NCBI RefSeq assembly: GCF_016906535.1
Contig: NC_057385.1
Coordinates: forward strand, 3,100,001 to 3,164,000
DNA: 64,000 nt
Origin: Rhizoctonia solani
Lineage: Eukaryota > Basidiomycota > Agaricomycetes > Cantharellales > Ceratobasidiaceae
Direction of reading: 5' to 3'
The notes below the pieces were generated by a model that worked only from the letters and a program-made list of their open reading frames with translations, ran no database searches and was not told the DNA's origin. The translations under genes were made by a program, and so were the position numbers. Shown piece by piece: positions 36,841 to 49,193 of this stretch (position 1 is the stretch's first letter; every line of letters begins with the position of its first letter).

Positions 36841-38615
36841 GACGCCAAATTAATGGTCTAGTTTATGCGTCCTGTATGTGAGGTATGGCGTAGTAACGTG
36901 ATACATTGCCACCTTATATACAGTAACCGGAGTGTTGTCCGCTTTAAGCCAGGTGGAACCAACCATCCTGATCTGCGCAATCACGAGTGCAAAACCGTAC
37001 AGTTTCGTAATAATTCTAGAATCTGATTGGTCACTTCATGTCCGGAAATTGGAGTACCGACCCATTATGTCACTCCGGTGTTGGCTGGTTCCCCGAGAAT
37101 GTTCAACATTGCCTCCCCAGACCCTAGACTTGTCAAGGAGGATCCCTTCTCTCATCTGCGGGTGCTCTTCTTTTTTCCTCTCTTGTTGTTGTTTGTCCGC
37201 GTGCTTTGTCAAGTTGTTTCTCATACACGGTGGACCCAAAAAGTGGAAAAAAACACGTGTTATATGCGGAGTGTTGGCAAAATCCAACCAGTTTTTCCTT
37301 GAATCCGCATGCTCAACCCACCCCTGTGTGTCTTCAAGGTGTGGGCTCTGCGAATTTAGGTGCGGACGTCTGGCAAAATCTGGACGTCATGCGGATTTTC
37401 CGTACTTTTGGGGTTCACCGTGCATAATGGTGTCTGTTTTTATTCCTATCTGAACGGTTCAGCTAGTTCACATGTAGCTCCTGTTAGTCCACAATAGAGG
37501 TGTAGTCAAAACAATCTGGGCTTGTGACCACCCCCTACAGAAACTATAAGACAGTGTTACCGTAGGAGACCGCGCCTCCTCTCACATATTAGCCTATCTT
37601 GTCACACCTCAGATCAGCACCCTACTAATGTACTGATTTGACAGTACCCTCAGATATCGCAGTCTGAAGTGCAACTGATTACAAGTCTATCATTCAACAT
37701 CTCAACTATCATATATACTATTGCACGTAAATATATATCCCTACATAATCACTATCCTCTCTTTTTATGTTTCTTTACTTGGAGGAATTGTATTAGTTTC
37801 CAAATAAACAGAAAAGGTCCCCAGAACTATCGATCATTAAGCTTAGTAAAGGTTTAATTAGAATACAAATAGCATGGCAGACGGATGATGCTTGCATATA
37901 TTGTGCTCAGCAACTTAAACGGACTCATGTACTCCAAATACTTTCTTTATCCTTGCACCACAATTGAGTGTGTTATAGTTTGTCATTCGCTTGTGACTTT
38001 CTCAGGATATGTTATTGTTAGCTAATGGGCTCACATACATTTGCTGAGCAAAGACTTACAGAACAGCATTGACACATTTTAAAGCGCTATATTCCACTTT
38101 GTAAGGGGAAGGGCACTATGTGGATAGGCTTATGCGAGCAAAATTATGAAGCATAGAAAAGATTAAGTACAATATCAGAAACTTGCGGAATCACTTGTAA
38201 CATGAGGATTGCTGCGCCTGCTGCCTCATACACAGCCACTCAGCCCCTATTTCACCTCCACCATTCAAACCCCCTGAACCGTTCCTTCAACGCGCCACCT
38301 CAGGCATTACCACGCTCCCTTTCTTCTTCCTATCATTTTTATTTCGACTTTCTCTGAAATATAACAATTGGTTTGCTTTTCGCCTTGTTCGTTTTCTGAC
38401 CCTGGGGTTCGGTCGTCGCGAATATCCTTAACACCTTAATACTCTCCCCTAATATTGATACTAATCAAGCTATCGTAGAGAGATTTGGCGCCTCGTGCTA
38501 CGCATGTGTGTGTAGCTGTATTCAGACGTGCAGCCAGTTCTCAACAGTCATACAGCTGGCAATATCAATACCCTTCCATTCGTGACAGAAATTCGCATAG
38601 CTTCACTTGCCTTCC
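36841..38615. other. intergenic with inverted-repeat element, AT-rich
   Basis: Head-to-head spacer. Contains the element at 37226-37422; 37450-38200 is markedly AT-rich with no open frame of note; 38220-38600 is pyrimidine-rich, consistent with a fungal promoter for the gene at 38616. Confidence 0.5.
37226..37422 (-). mobile_element. MITE-like element, copy B
   Basis: A 197-bp element in opposite orientation to the one at 21949. It starts CACGGTGGACCC and ends GTACTTTTGGGGTTCACCGTG-type sequence, giving imperfect terminal inverted repeats. CATA directly flanks both ends (37222-37225 and 37423-37426), a possible 4-bp target duplication. The interior matches copy A throughout (GGATTTTGCCAACACTCCGCA, TTTTGCCAGACGTCCGCACC in reverse). 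Confidence 0.75.
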
Positions 38616-40107
38616 ATGGGTGAATTTCCTGAACCCGCGATCCAAGGGAGTCCAGTTTTAGAGTCCACATCTGCTCCCATTACAAGTATTTCCTCGAGTC
38701 AACCTATCCCTTCAACCGACCCATCTCCTAGCGTGGAAAGCTCATCTCAATCAGAGACCAATGCAAGCTTTACCCCTATTTCAACTCCAACACCTGTGGT
38801 GAGTCGATCTTCCTTTTGAATAACAGAAAAAGTATTCAAGTCATGGAATATGCCAGACGACAAAGGTAGAGACGAGTTTCAGCCATGCACCAAGTACGAC
38901 CAAACCAAGCACAACGGTGGAGCTTCAAACTTCTGCTCTCATTACTAGATCTCCGACTACCACCTCATTTGTTCAATCTACCCCTACTTTTCAATCCACG
39001 AGTGTGTTTATCCCACAACCAACGTCTATTCAGATCGTCACTCCAGCATCGGCTCCTATTTCTATCCCAACAACCTCGCAGCGCATTAGTACACCCTTCA
39101 GTACAATCAAGGATGAGTCTACGAGCTCGGGAGCATCTTCCGTCACAGAGATTGTCACTCGGCCTATTATTACACCCGTCTCTACACAACCACCTCCTCT
39201 AGCAACAACAGCGCCAACGGCCAATTCTCATCTCTCGTTGGGACCTATCGTTGGAATCGTGGCTGCGATTGTAATCGTCCTAGCCATCATAGGAACGTGT
39301 ATCATCCTTGGCCCCCGACGAGCCCTACGAAAAGTAGGCATAGGCGCGAATAGGGACGAGGAAAAGATCGACTATGAAGAATGGGAGCCTACGCATAGAG
39401 AGAGTGGCACATGGACTGGGCGCCCAACGAGTGTCGGCGCTAATAGTGATTGGTGGAGACCCCCACCTGGAGCGTTTCCAACTCGTCCGAGTACCATGTC
39501 CTTGGGTGGGCCTGGGATGGCGGGAGTCGGTGCAGGGAAAAGCATTGGAATGGACGGGAATCCTGCTTCTCCTATTCCTAGAAGGATGTCTCAACGTCGC
39601 ATTGAAGAAAGGGGCGCGATTCGCAGTGGATGGTTCGCGACCAGTATGGTACGTGGGGCGAGCCTCCTCTCGCTAGGAAGCCTCGTCAGACCTATCGAGT
39701 CTAGCAATTCCAGAGGCTCCGAGAGAATGAGTCGAATGGGCACAGGGGGGTCCGCGGGGAAGCGATTTCAAGAACTCTATCGTCGCGAGCGTGCATCCGG
39801 AAGCTCGGGTCTCATGAAGTCGAACGAACCTACCCAGTATCTTGCAACAATCAACGAGATGGGAGTACGTCAGCCCAGTGAGATGGGACAGTATCGAGTA
39901 CCGGGGGGAATAAGCAGCTATCGCCCTCGTACCACAACACCCAAGGTTCGGCGGCCAAGTCAACTTGCAATGAGCTATGTTCCGGATATTGTGGTGCGAG
40001 ATGCGACGCTTCCTAATCTTTCTAGTGTTAGCAGTGTGACCCACGAAAGCGGTGGGCGAGGATATGATGGAGATGCCGAGGTCGAACGGCGCCCCCGTGT
40101 AATTTAG
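38616..40107 (+). CDS. Ser/Thr-rich single-pass membrane protein (Mid2/Wsc-like layout)
   Basis: No family recognised by sequence; the layout is that of fungal wall-stress sensors. An extracellular-type region of about 200 residues made mostly of Ser, Thr and Pro (likely O-mannosylated), then one transmembrane segment LGPIVGIVAAIVIVLAIIGTCIIL followed by basic RRALRK (stop-transfer), then a cytoplasmic tail of about 250 residues rich in Arg, Ser and Gly with tryptophans (DYEEWEP, SDWWRPPPG), ending VERRPRVI. One intron, 38799-38857, donor GTGAGT after TPTPV, in phase. The ATG at 38616 gives no clear signal peptide; an upstream exon carrying one may be missed. Could equally be an adhesin or a mucin. 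Confidence 0.7.
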
Positions 40108-40647
40108 TGTATTTGTAAAAAAGTGAACCGTTTTGTAGTAGGTACTTCCTGGAAAAGGACGCGTGTGATTCCAGCGCATTCATTTACACTCTCAGCATTG
40201 AGGCGCGGCTTGACAAGCGAAGGAACGCATTCAATCAAGATTCGGACAATTTTACCCAAACCGGGCTACTCGGGTTAGGCCGATGGAGTGACGATCGTCG
40301 AATACAAGAACCACCCCGAATTTCAACTGGACAAGCCCCGGGTTCTGAACAAGAAAACCGACTTTGTTTAAATCGGCAGCATCTAATAGTTGCTATAAAA
40401 GTTGTTTGTTTCAGATATCGAGTGACTACATATTAGGTTCTTCAGTTTACATTTTGATGATAGAATATTAGCGTAACGATACATCCAAACACATAGCATA
40501 TAGCGAAAACAGATAGCAAAGCGGAAATTGCGAAAAACCCAAAACTCCAAAATCTAATCATACAAAATACGCAAGCCCAGAAGGCTTCGCTTGAAGGAAA
40601 AACCCATGACAGCCTTCTGCAAAAGAACACACGAGAACGAAAGTAAA
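40108..40647. other. intergenic, convergent 3' ends
   Basis: Spacer between the Ser/Thr-rich membrane protein and the first RGS gene. It may include a terminal exon of the RGS gene: a good GT...TTTTGCAG intron could start at about 40657 and add a short exon ending near 40559. Otherwise nothing seen. Confidence 0.45.
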
Positions 40648-42793
40648 TTAAGGAATTACCAGCAATATAACCATAATGGGAATAGTGACCGCAACCGCCA
40701 TCCACCAAGCACGAACGAATATCTCTCGATGGACATGGCGAACAATTGGATTGGGTATCGTCACCATATGACCGTACAGCCCCAATGCCCGAGGATCGCC
40801 CAGGTCGAGATTGAGGGACCGAGCAAGCTCGTCTTGGTCCGGAAGCTCCACCTCTGTTTCGCACGACTGGGGGCTTGTATTGGAATGGTTCGAGGCGCAC
40901 TGAGCCACGTGGGGGCGACGACGACGACGGGAAGAGATCTGTGGGTGGAGCGCATGTATGTCGAATCCTCCATAAGCAGCAGAAGTGGGCGTCCAGGGAT
41001 GCTTGTGCATTTGTTCGCCCAGACGGTGGACCGAAATAGTCGAGTCTTTCCCAGGGATGTATGCGGGTGTAGGGGGTGGGGAGAGGCGTCGTTGGCTCCA
41101 GCGTATCGTGCAAATTCCCAAATGAAGATTCTTGATCCGGTTCGGCTTCAACGCGAAACCCAAACCCGGTCGTCTGCGGCATGCCATGCTCAAGATCCGG
41201 CTGGAAATGTGGGCGCTGCCTTTTGCGACCTCTGGCTCCCAAGATACGACGAATAGCTGGGAACCGGCTGGTCTTGCGAGGGCGGTGAACACGCTTGGGT
41301 CGGATGATTGGGTCGGTCGAGGTAACGGCCCTGTTACCGCCGCCCATATATTTCCAGTCGATGCGATTCGGGTCCTCTGGGTTCTGCACAAACATCCGAC
41401 ACTTCAAGATAAAAATTTCATAAGGGTAGAGCTGCCTCGAATCTCCAAAGGCGAAAATGGCGGGGCAAACCTAATTTTCATTCTCCACAAGTAAGTTGGC
41501 GTTACATACAGGCAGATGTGAAACGGGACTTACTCCATTGTAAGTTGATAGCCCTATAGTCCAGGCGACCAACAGCATCGGGATCACTACCAGCCGAAGG
41601 GCACGATGCTTGTGGTTTATGATAAGCGAAATCGACGTAGCCAGCGTTGCCATAATGTACACGAACCATACTCCATACCCGAGTTTGTCGTGGGACCTCC
41701 CCGAGTTTGTGAACGACAACTGAAAAAACCGGGTGAGAGATTGTCGGAGTGTGCCTTCAATTTCGGTCAGGACGCGCTGGAACGCATCAGGGTGGGGGTG
41801 AACAAACGAGACCTCGTGAACACCGGTGGTGTCAGGCTCGGTCTCGGGGCTGTCCTCCCAGGCTTCCCTCCTCCTGGCCTTCTTCCCGGGCGTGGATTTC
41901 TTGGGGGGTTTGACCCACTGCCGAATCGGATCGATCATATCTTCGGTCACATTCAGTTCGTACTGGGAGGATGCGTCGAAGAACAAAGACTTGGCGTGCT
42001 GGAATGAATTGGCGAGAGGGACGTTGATGGACTGGGTGCGGTCGCGGTCGGTGGGTCGTTTGAATATTGAAGTGCTCGGGTTTCCAAAGTCCGAGTCGGA
42101 AGGGTGCATAGGCTGCCTTCGCTCCCAGTCCCGGTAGGTCTGGGTATATTGTTTGAGCCAAAGGCAAAAGTACCTATATGCCTTGATCATCAGATTCAGG
42201 CGGAAGCCATCAGTGATGGACTATAGACTCACAAATTCTCCACGCTTCGTTCAACATAGAGCAAGTATTCTTCAAACTCTCGTAATGATACTAAACCGTC
42301 TCACGGGTTGAATAAGATGTTACGTCTGCAAGGCATAGGGAAAGGACACACCGGCGAGGCGTGGATATCATCCATTATTTCGGATAGCGGAATGTCATAT
42401 TCGGGGATGACTTGGTAATCAGAGTCAGTCCCGGCGCAAACACCAAACCCCCGTTTCTCGTGCGTGCTTACCGGCAAACCTCTTCTTCTTTACTGGGACT
42501 CCCCTGGGTCGTGGAGGAGTTCTTCAGTCGACTCGGGAGGTGCTTGATGTTCATTGGGCTGGGCGACCACCTCTCGGGCTGCTCGCTACTTATCGACGGA
42601 GCAATGACGGGCAGATTAAAGGAAGTTCTATACGCTCCCATTCGGGGATATCTCGATCGGGGCCGGTAGCGGGACCGAGATGACCAGAGAAATCGGAAAG
42701 AGGAATATCGATATCGTCCGGTCCTAAGGTTAACGAGCGTCGAGGCTCAATAGTAATTTCGCCCGTCATGGCTGGTCGGTCGTTCGGAGCCAT
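40648..42793 (-). CDS. RGS-domain membrane protein, Rax1-like, copy A (divergent)
   Basis: First of four same-strand relatives. Rax1-type proteins have an RGS-like domain and about three TM segments and mark cell poles in yeast (family knowledge; the match here rests on layout). Seen: start MAPNDRPAMTGE; disordered N-terminus; VIPEYDIPLSEIMDDIHASPV then LREFEEYLLYVERSVENL and RYFCLWLKQYTQTYRDWE (RGS helices, split by a long insert); AKSLFFDASSQYELNV; DAFQRVLTEIEGTLRQSLTRFFQLSFTNSG; two TM segments (VWFVYIMATLATSISLII; LVVIPMLLVAWTIGLSTY); a long tail; GLYGHMVTIPNPIV and a last TM (WWMAVAVTIPIMVILLVIP). One-base breaks near 42618 and 41050. The insert after KPPKK is basic. Much more diverged than copies B-D, so it may be the ancestral gene. 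The C-terminus may splice on further. Confidence 0.68.
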
Positions 42794-43123
42794 CGTAATC
42801 AACGGGAGGTTGAAAGCATCTCATTCCGTTCTCCAGGCCAATATATAGCCATGCCGATGTAACTCTAGATCGAGGGAATGTTCATCGACAAACAGAAGCC
42901 CCTCACAAAACCCGGCTGGAAATGATGGAAAGCGATCTTCTCTCCGGGCCCTTCCGCACCTATGACCACCACAACGCGTAGCTTTGACAGTAACTGAAAC
43001 CTCAACTCCACCCCCATTTGGCTGAATTTCAAACGGTAAACGGCTCCGTGACTTCAATATGGTAATTATAAAATGATATACAATAGAGCGCGTACAAATA
43101 TAGCAAGTGGAGCGCGTCTGAAT
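42794..43123. other. spacer between RGS genes A and B
   Basis: 330 bases between the start of copy A and the stop of copy B, both on minus; must hold the promoter of A. No further element recognised. Confidence 0.5.
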
Positions 43124-45324
43124 TCATCGAACCAGGCCAATCGCCAAGCCGCATGTTACCACAGATGCGACGATCGCCGACCTCACGGTAACTACCCAAT
43201 GCGCTCGCCGTACCAATGGAGAATGTACCAAGTCATCGGGCCAAAAAGCCGCCGCGGCCATGGCGATTGTCTTTGCACTCGCCCGACCTCTGAGGCTTTG
43301 CTGCCCCTCCGGCTGCAGTTCGACTCTATGGAAAATAGATCCAATAGCGTGCGGCGGCGTTGTGCAGCATATTCGGGTGCTTCGACAAGTGGCGCCAGAG
43401 GTTCTGGGGAGGACCCTGGATTGACATGAGGCTGGGTTGGCTCTCTATTAAATCCTACGGTGATAAATGTGTTGGCGGGTGCGGGTAGAGAATCCGCCTC
43501 GGCAGATAGAAATGGCCCAGGGGCATCTTCCTCGAATGCATCTGAAATGACGATCCCAAAGTCATTTTCCTCTGAATAAACAGGGCTGTCTACTTTCATC
43601 TCGACTGGCCATTCCACCACTGCGTTCCTTCGTGTCCCATAGTCCCAATCCCAATTTGCGGGCCTAGCCCTTTGCTTGCTTGACATCAACCGCGAGCGAC
43701 GCGCGAGTAGATTCTTTGTCCGCCGCGCAGGAGGCAATGTATATTCGACCTTTGTCGCCGAGGTCGAAGTCGAGTCGGGAATTTCGTTATGCTGTTCCTT
43801 CAACTCGGAGAATTCTGGCACCGATCTCGTTGTCGGCTCACTTCCCCTCCGGGAACCTAGACGCGCCAATGGGTAGTACGATCGTCGGGGTTGCGGCAGG
43901 GTCGGCGTATTAACCAAGGGAAGTAAATTCGAAGTCGTTGATGCCTTCCGACTGCAGGAATATGTCGACTCTTCAGCGTCATTAGGAACCAACGCGAGCG
44001 AGTATACCGGCGGCGGTGCTGTGCCCACGGGCAATGGCCTCGCCACCTCGTATGGTAGGAGCTGACGAGCATCGCCAGTGACATAGACCACAAGGCAGTG
44101 CTAGAGAGGGAGAAACCATGGCCAAATAGCATCAGCATTACGAGCTTCTAAAGCAGGGGCCGGACGCTGGGTGCTTAACCCTTAATCGAAGTGGATTGAT
44201 TAAAACCGGCCGGCTTACATTGTTCGCGCTGACCAACATGAACCAAATCCCAAACCAGATTATTGGCAGACTCCCAGCGATATAGCCCCGCCCGCGCGAC
44301 ATGACTCCCATGGACCACATAGCCAGCCCCCATGCTAGGATAGCTGCACCTCCGGTGAACCCGATCGAGCTATGGATAAGTCCAGAGTTGCAAAACGCGA
44401 TACGGAGAAACCGAGCAAAAGCCTTCTCAAGCAACGTATCAACTTGTTGTTGAATCCCATCGAAGAGACCTGGTTCGGGTTGATTTGGGAAGGAGGGAAG
44501 CTTATATGTGAATTCTGGCAGTGGTTTGAAAATGTTAACCTCGTCGGCAGTATGCAGATAAAAGGCATCATACCTTGATGTTCTCCGCACTGCGGAGGAT
44601 AGTTTGGTATGTTCAGCACTTTGTAAAGGATTTTGTCGTCGAGTTTAAGTCGATAGGGTGCTCCAGGCTCGAAGAATAATGCTTTAGCACTCGTGAACTC
44701 CTCCTTTAGCCGACGGTCCTGGCAATCCTTGAGGCGCTCCCAAAGATCCCGCGAGCGGCATATGCCCTTTGATGAACCTGAAACGCTGGCCCCCGCAGCT
44801 GGGAGTACGGATTCCGACCATTCTTGGTACAATCTGCGATAGTTCTGAACCCATTCGTGAAAGTATCTGCTAGAGTGTAAGGCGTGGTACAAGGATGGAG
44901 TGATAATCTACCCACAGACACTCAATCGTCCCGTCTGCATGCTGCAGAAAGTCCTCAAAGTCCTGTCTCGACAACTGCGGAAAGGGATTGGGTATTGAGC
45001 AAACTCCGGGTTCGGATGAGCATACGTACTGGAGGAAGATGTTTATCCTCGATAACATCTTGCAGAGTGACGTTGAATCTGGGCGCAACTGGGATAAATT
45101 TAAGTTTATTGATTAGCCAGAATATTGGGGGGTAATTACTTACGAAACCACTTGTAATGCTCCTCCTGTGCCGGTGGCGGAGGGCGGATAATACGCTGAC
45201 CCACTCTCCTCAGGGAGCCAAGCGTGAAAAAGTGTCCTGGAGGCCGTTCCTCGATAGGCTGGCGTCGTCTCCGGGACCGTAAGGGCATGCCGGATGCTGA
45301 AGGAGAAGGAAGAGCGCTACGCAT
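43124..45324 (-). CDS. RGS-domain membrane protein, Rax1-like, copy B
   Basis: Close relative of copies C and D. Seen in order: basic N-terminus with PPGHFFTLGSLRRVGQR and PPPPAQEEHYKWF; NVTLQDVIEDKHLPPV; SRQDFEDFLQHADGTIECL; RYFHEWVQNYRRLYQEWSESVLP; LWERLKDCQDRRLKEEF; FFEPGAPYRLKL (RGS core, split by introns); FPNQPEPGLFDGIQQQVDTLLEKAFARFLRIAFCNSGLIH; TM segments ILAWGLAMWSMGV and LPIIWFGIWFMLVSA; VYVTGDARQLLPYEVARPLP; a variable disordered tail with LPPARRTKNL, EENDFGIVISDAF and RRRTLLDLF; RRGSKASE; and LFGPMT followed by a last TM. A one-base loss at about 43230 (GPMT/LVHSPLVRRAHW) hides the true end: with it restored the TM reads through to a stop at 43124. Start at 45324 gives the N-terminus that aligns with copy D. 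Confidence 0.78.
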
Positions 45325-45383
45325 AGCATGCTTACGCTTAAGGTCGTGGTAGAGTTTACGAGACGTTGGTTCGAGATTCTAAA

Positions 45384-45403
45384 CGCGCGATTGGTGACAC
45401 ATT
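45384..45403 (-). promoter_or_regulatory. upstream block shared by RGS genes (copy B)
   Basis: Contains GCGATTGGTGACACATT in plus-strand reading, about 65 bases before the start codon of copy B. A weaker form of the blocks upstream of copies C and D. Confidence 0.35.
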
Positions 45404-46828
45404 CTGGTGAGGACAAAGGACCCTAGTTCAATTTCAACTCTAGTCTGCCTTCTTTTCTCGATCGAGGTCCCATCAGGCACTTGCAGCCTCTTGTTTACTG
45501 CTATCCATACGTATTTATCAAACCAGTCCCGCAGGTTAGATGCCTGCTTTGCCCGCAGCACTCTGCGTTCCCAGCGCTAAGTTACCAGTCCATCCAGTCC
45601 CACTCCAATTTGTCAGAAATGTGGCACATTGCGACGCTTGTCGACTGGTCCTGCCTGGGGGAGACAGCCCATCCGTACTGTACGTCCACAAGGGGAAAAA
45701 GAAAGCGCACCGGGTGAGAACCCCCGCGGCACTTTCTACATATTTGGCACTCCACACGCATAACTCATTGTTATCTCGGCTCGTGCCTGGTTTAGCCAAG
45801 GAGACATACTCGGCGAATCCCATATAGACATATTCAATACCCAATTTTTTGTAGTGATTTGATCGGCTCCTCGATATTAACTTACTCGTACGGTAGTGCT
45901 GTCTTGTGGTGTGCAGCGGAAGTGAATCTTACATAATTAAGGCTGTCAGCCTAAGAGCGTCGGCCAGTTTGGCCCGCATGAATTACCCCTAATCCCAAAC
46001 CACATTTTCCCAGGTGACGTCCCCGACATTGCGATGTAAATCATAGACACGCAAATAGCCGAAGTAGTATTGGTCAGGTATCCACACTAGGCCTGGGTTT
46101 GACGTTTTATTGACCGTATTGACCGGTAAACCACGCTTATCAACAGACCTGTGCCAAAAGTCGCCGCAAATACCAATTTTTGGCACTTGACTTGTCCTGA
46201 AAGTGAAATCTATCCAACTACCGCACTGCTCGTTCGAAAGATTAGCGCTCAAGTCAACGAGCCACGGGCCGAGTTTCAACACTATCAAGTAGAGTGATAG
46301 CCCTTTCCGACCTAAAACGGCCAGGGATGTGAAAGGGAAAGAACTTGGACATATGGAAACTCAACGCGAGCTAAAACTATATCGAACTTCTCAAACTAAG
46401 ATATTTAGCGAGGAGACGAGATATCTTGTATCATCCATCTGACATTCTAGTTCCTAAACCGCAACTGAGGTATGGTATATTATAAGCGCCGGCTGCCTAA
46501 GAGTATGACGTCAATCTACAGTGACCAGCGCCAACGTAGTGCCACTGCTCCGAGTTTCTTCCGTACCTGGACCTGAACAACTCTGTACTTGGGTGGTTGT
46601 TATGCACTTAAAGCCTGAGCTACATCGAAATGTTAGTTAAATTTGGCGGAATATCTCTGGAGAAATTTGTATAATCAACACGTCTCGTTAAGTCCGCGTT
46701 GCCTCGATCAATGTTTGGTCTTAATTTCGAGGATCAATCACGTGAATTTACTTGAGCCCTTATCGATTTGTTGGCCTGATGCGCACGGGTTTACGATGAT
46801 TAACACGACAGTATATATATTAATAAAT

Positions 46829-46860
46829 TCTACTACTACTACTACTACTACTATTACTAT
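46829..46860. repeat. (CTA)n microsatellite
   Basis: About eight CTA/TAC triplets followed by ATTACTAT, in the spacer downstream of RGS gene C. Confidence 0.9.
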
Positions 46861-47000
46861 GACTTCGCAATAAACAAATATTTGAATTGAAAGGGTGAAA
46901 AGTTGTTCCAAACTTGTACAAAGACATCGACAATTACATAGTCCATCATGATATACACGTCACAAAGATTCAAAAATAAACTGAACGAACATCTGATGTG

Positions 47001-49193
47001 CTAACGAATTAATCCCAATGTCATGCCAAAGGTTACCACAAGCGAAATAGCTGCCGTCCTCCAAATTATCACCCACTGCGCACGTCGAACCAAGGGAGAA
47101 TGTACAAGGGTCATTGGCCCAAGCAGCGTTCGCGGCCAGGGTCGATACAGCTCGCCTCCAGCTTCAAGATCAGACGATTTACTGCCCCTCCGACTCCAGC
47201 TCGGGTAATCAATCGTCAATGTTTCGGCGATGGGTGTATAGACATCAGGCATGGTTCGCCGTCTCGGGGCGGCTTGATCGGGCAGTTGAATCAAGGGAGC
47301 AAGACGGTCGAGTGATTCAGGCGCACTGGGCTTCCAGTCTTGTTGCAATGTTGAGTAATCTCCATTTGAGACTAGCGTCGGGGGAATCGTCCAAGGGGAC
47401 GGACGATGGAATCGGTCATCCGGGGTATCTTCGTGGTAAGCATCGGATACGACAATCCCGAAGTCGTTTTCTTCGGTAAAAGGGCTATCAGGTCTTCCCT
47501 CTGGACCAAATCCGGCTGCCTGCAGCTCGGAAGTAAGGTCTAACGCGGCGTTCCGTCGTGCGTAAGTCAACTCGAATGTAGCTCTGGGTGTTTGGGTCAC
47601 TGATATAGGTAGAAGGGATGCTGCCAACTCGTTTGCCTGTTCGACATCGAGTACGAGAGATGCGCGTGGCAAATTCTTTGTTCTTCTTGCTGGAGGCAAA
47701 AGTTCAACCGCGGCCCTTCGATCAAGCATCTTCTGATCCGCTGACTTGATGGTGAATTCTTTTTTATGTTGCCCCCAGATCCTCAGTACACCTTCGCTCC
47801 ATCTTCTTTTTCCATGTATCTGGGACTGATATGTCGGTTGAGGAGATGGTAAGGGCGGAGTCGCAAGGGGAGGCCCGTGAGATGCACCGGATGGTTTTCG
47901 GCCGAACGAATAGGACGAAAGGGTCGATGTGTCATTGGGTGCGGGTGCAATAGAGAATATGGGTGGAGCAACAGCACCCGCGGGAAGAGCCTTGCTATCT
48001 CCCAAGGGAAAAGTTGTCGCGCGTAGCCGGTTGTGTAGACCCCAAGGCAGATCTAGAAGGAAGATTCGTCAGTGTTCCAAGCTCCTCGGATGCGCTGTGC
48101 CATAGAAACGAAGGCAACTCACACCACTCGAAGTAACCAACAAGAACCATACCCCTATCCATATCAATGGCAGCCCTCCAGCAATATGTCCCCTTTGGTG
48201 GGATATGATACCCAAGCACCATAATGCAAGACCTGCAGCAAGGATACTCAAGCCAAGGAGATGGCCCAAGATGCAATGAATCAGACCTGCATTGCAAAAC
48301 GCAAGTCGGAGGAAACGGGCAAATGCAGCCTCAAGGGTTTGGTTGACTTGTTCTAAAATGGGGTCAAAGATACTGGGCTCCGGTTGATTAGGGTACGAAG
48401 GCAATCTATCAGTGAGTTCTAGAAACAGTGGTGCATGTTAGAACGGTTGCATTCAATCAAAACATTCCAACTCACGCTGTGAGGGAGGTAGGTTGGGGAT
48501 GAGTAGCACTCGGTCCCGAAGGCTCGCATCGATGTTCAACCTCATCGGAGCACCAGGCTGGAAAAATGTGGATTTGGCAGACGAGAATTCATCCTTCAGT
48601 TGGCGATCTTGGCAATCCTTTAGGCGCTCCCAAAGTTCTCTGGAGTGGTAAAGATACTTGGAGGAACTGGGGAGGCCAACTGTCACAGAGGGGAGAACTG
48701 ATTTAGCCCATTCACGGTATCGCTCGCGATAGTTGTGGACCCATTCGTGGAAGTATCTAGCGTAACGTAACGTGAAGAATGGAGGGGCGGAGAGCATGAG
48801 GCATAATAGATAAACAGAAAAATATACGCACAGGTTTGACGCCAAACCTTCGACATGGTGCAAGTAGTCCTCGAAGTCTTGTCGTGAGAGCTACACAATG
48901 AGTGTGGGATGTGGAAAGTAAAAATATCACACCCACGGGAGAAGGATGTTTATCGGCGATAACGTCTTCGAGTGATATGCGATATTTGGGTGTAACTGAG
49001 ATCGCTTTAGAACCACAGGTATTGGATGCTAATGAAACTCACTAAACCAAGAGTAACGTTCCTCTTCTGAGGCAGGCGGCGGATTCCACAGACGTGACCC
49101 AAGCGACCTAAACGAGCCGATAGAAAACCAATGTGGAGGCGGCCTCTGAGCTCGGGTACGCCTTCGCTGTTGTCGTTTGCGAGCAATGAGCAT
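47001..49193 (-). CDS. RGS-domain membrane protein, Rax1-like, copy C
   Basis: Same order as copy B: PPPHWFSIGSFRSLGSRLWNPPPASEEERYSWF; a KHPSPVS-type join; DFEDYLHHVEGL; RYFHEWVHNYRERYREWAKSVLPS; LWERLKDCQDRQLKDEF; FFQPGAPMRLNI; YPNQPEPSIFDPILEQVNQTLEAAFARFLRLAFCNAGLIH; TM segments ILAAGLALWCLGI and LPLIWIGVWFLLVTS; VYTTGYARQLFPWEIAR; tail with LPPARRTKNLPR, EENDFGIVVSDAY, RRRTMPDVY, RRGSKSSDLEAG; LLGPMTLVHSPLVRRAQW; final TM WRTAAISLVVTFGMTLGLIR. One-base loss near 47989 (IAR/PLPAGAVAPP). The start at 49193 (MLIARKRQQ) is the only ATG in frame near the conserved N-terminus. RGS-type domain plus three TM segments suggests a membrane-bound G-protein regulator or polarity marker (inference). 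Confidence 0.8.

Larger units (their letters stand above)
45325..47000. other. spacer between RGS genes B and C
   Basis: 1.7 kb without a recognised gene. Short frames at 45379-45844 are not supported. It holds the upstream block at 45384-45403 and a (CTA)n microsatellite at 46829-46860. Confidence 0.5.

Noticed and set aside
45379..45561. 60-codon minus-strand frame (MLRAKQASNLRDWFDKYVWIAV)
   Set aside because: Looks somewhat protein-like but has no neighbours in phase and does not match the RGS N-termini; overlaps the probable promoter of copy B.
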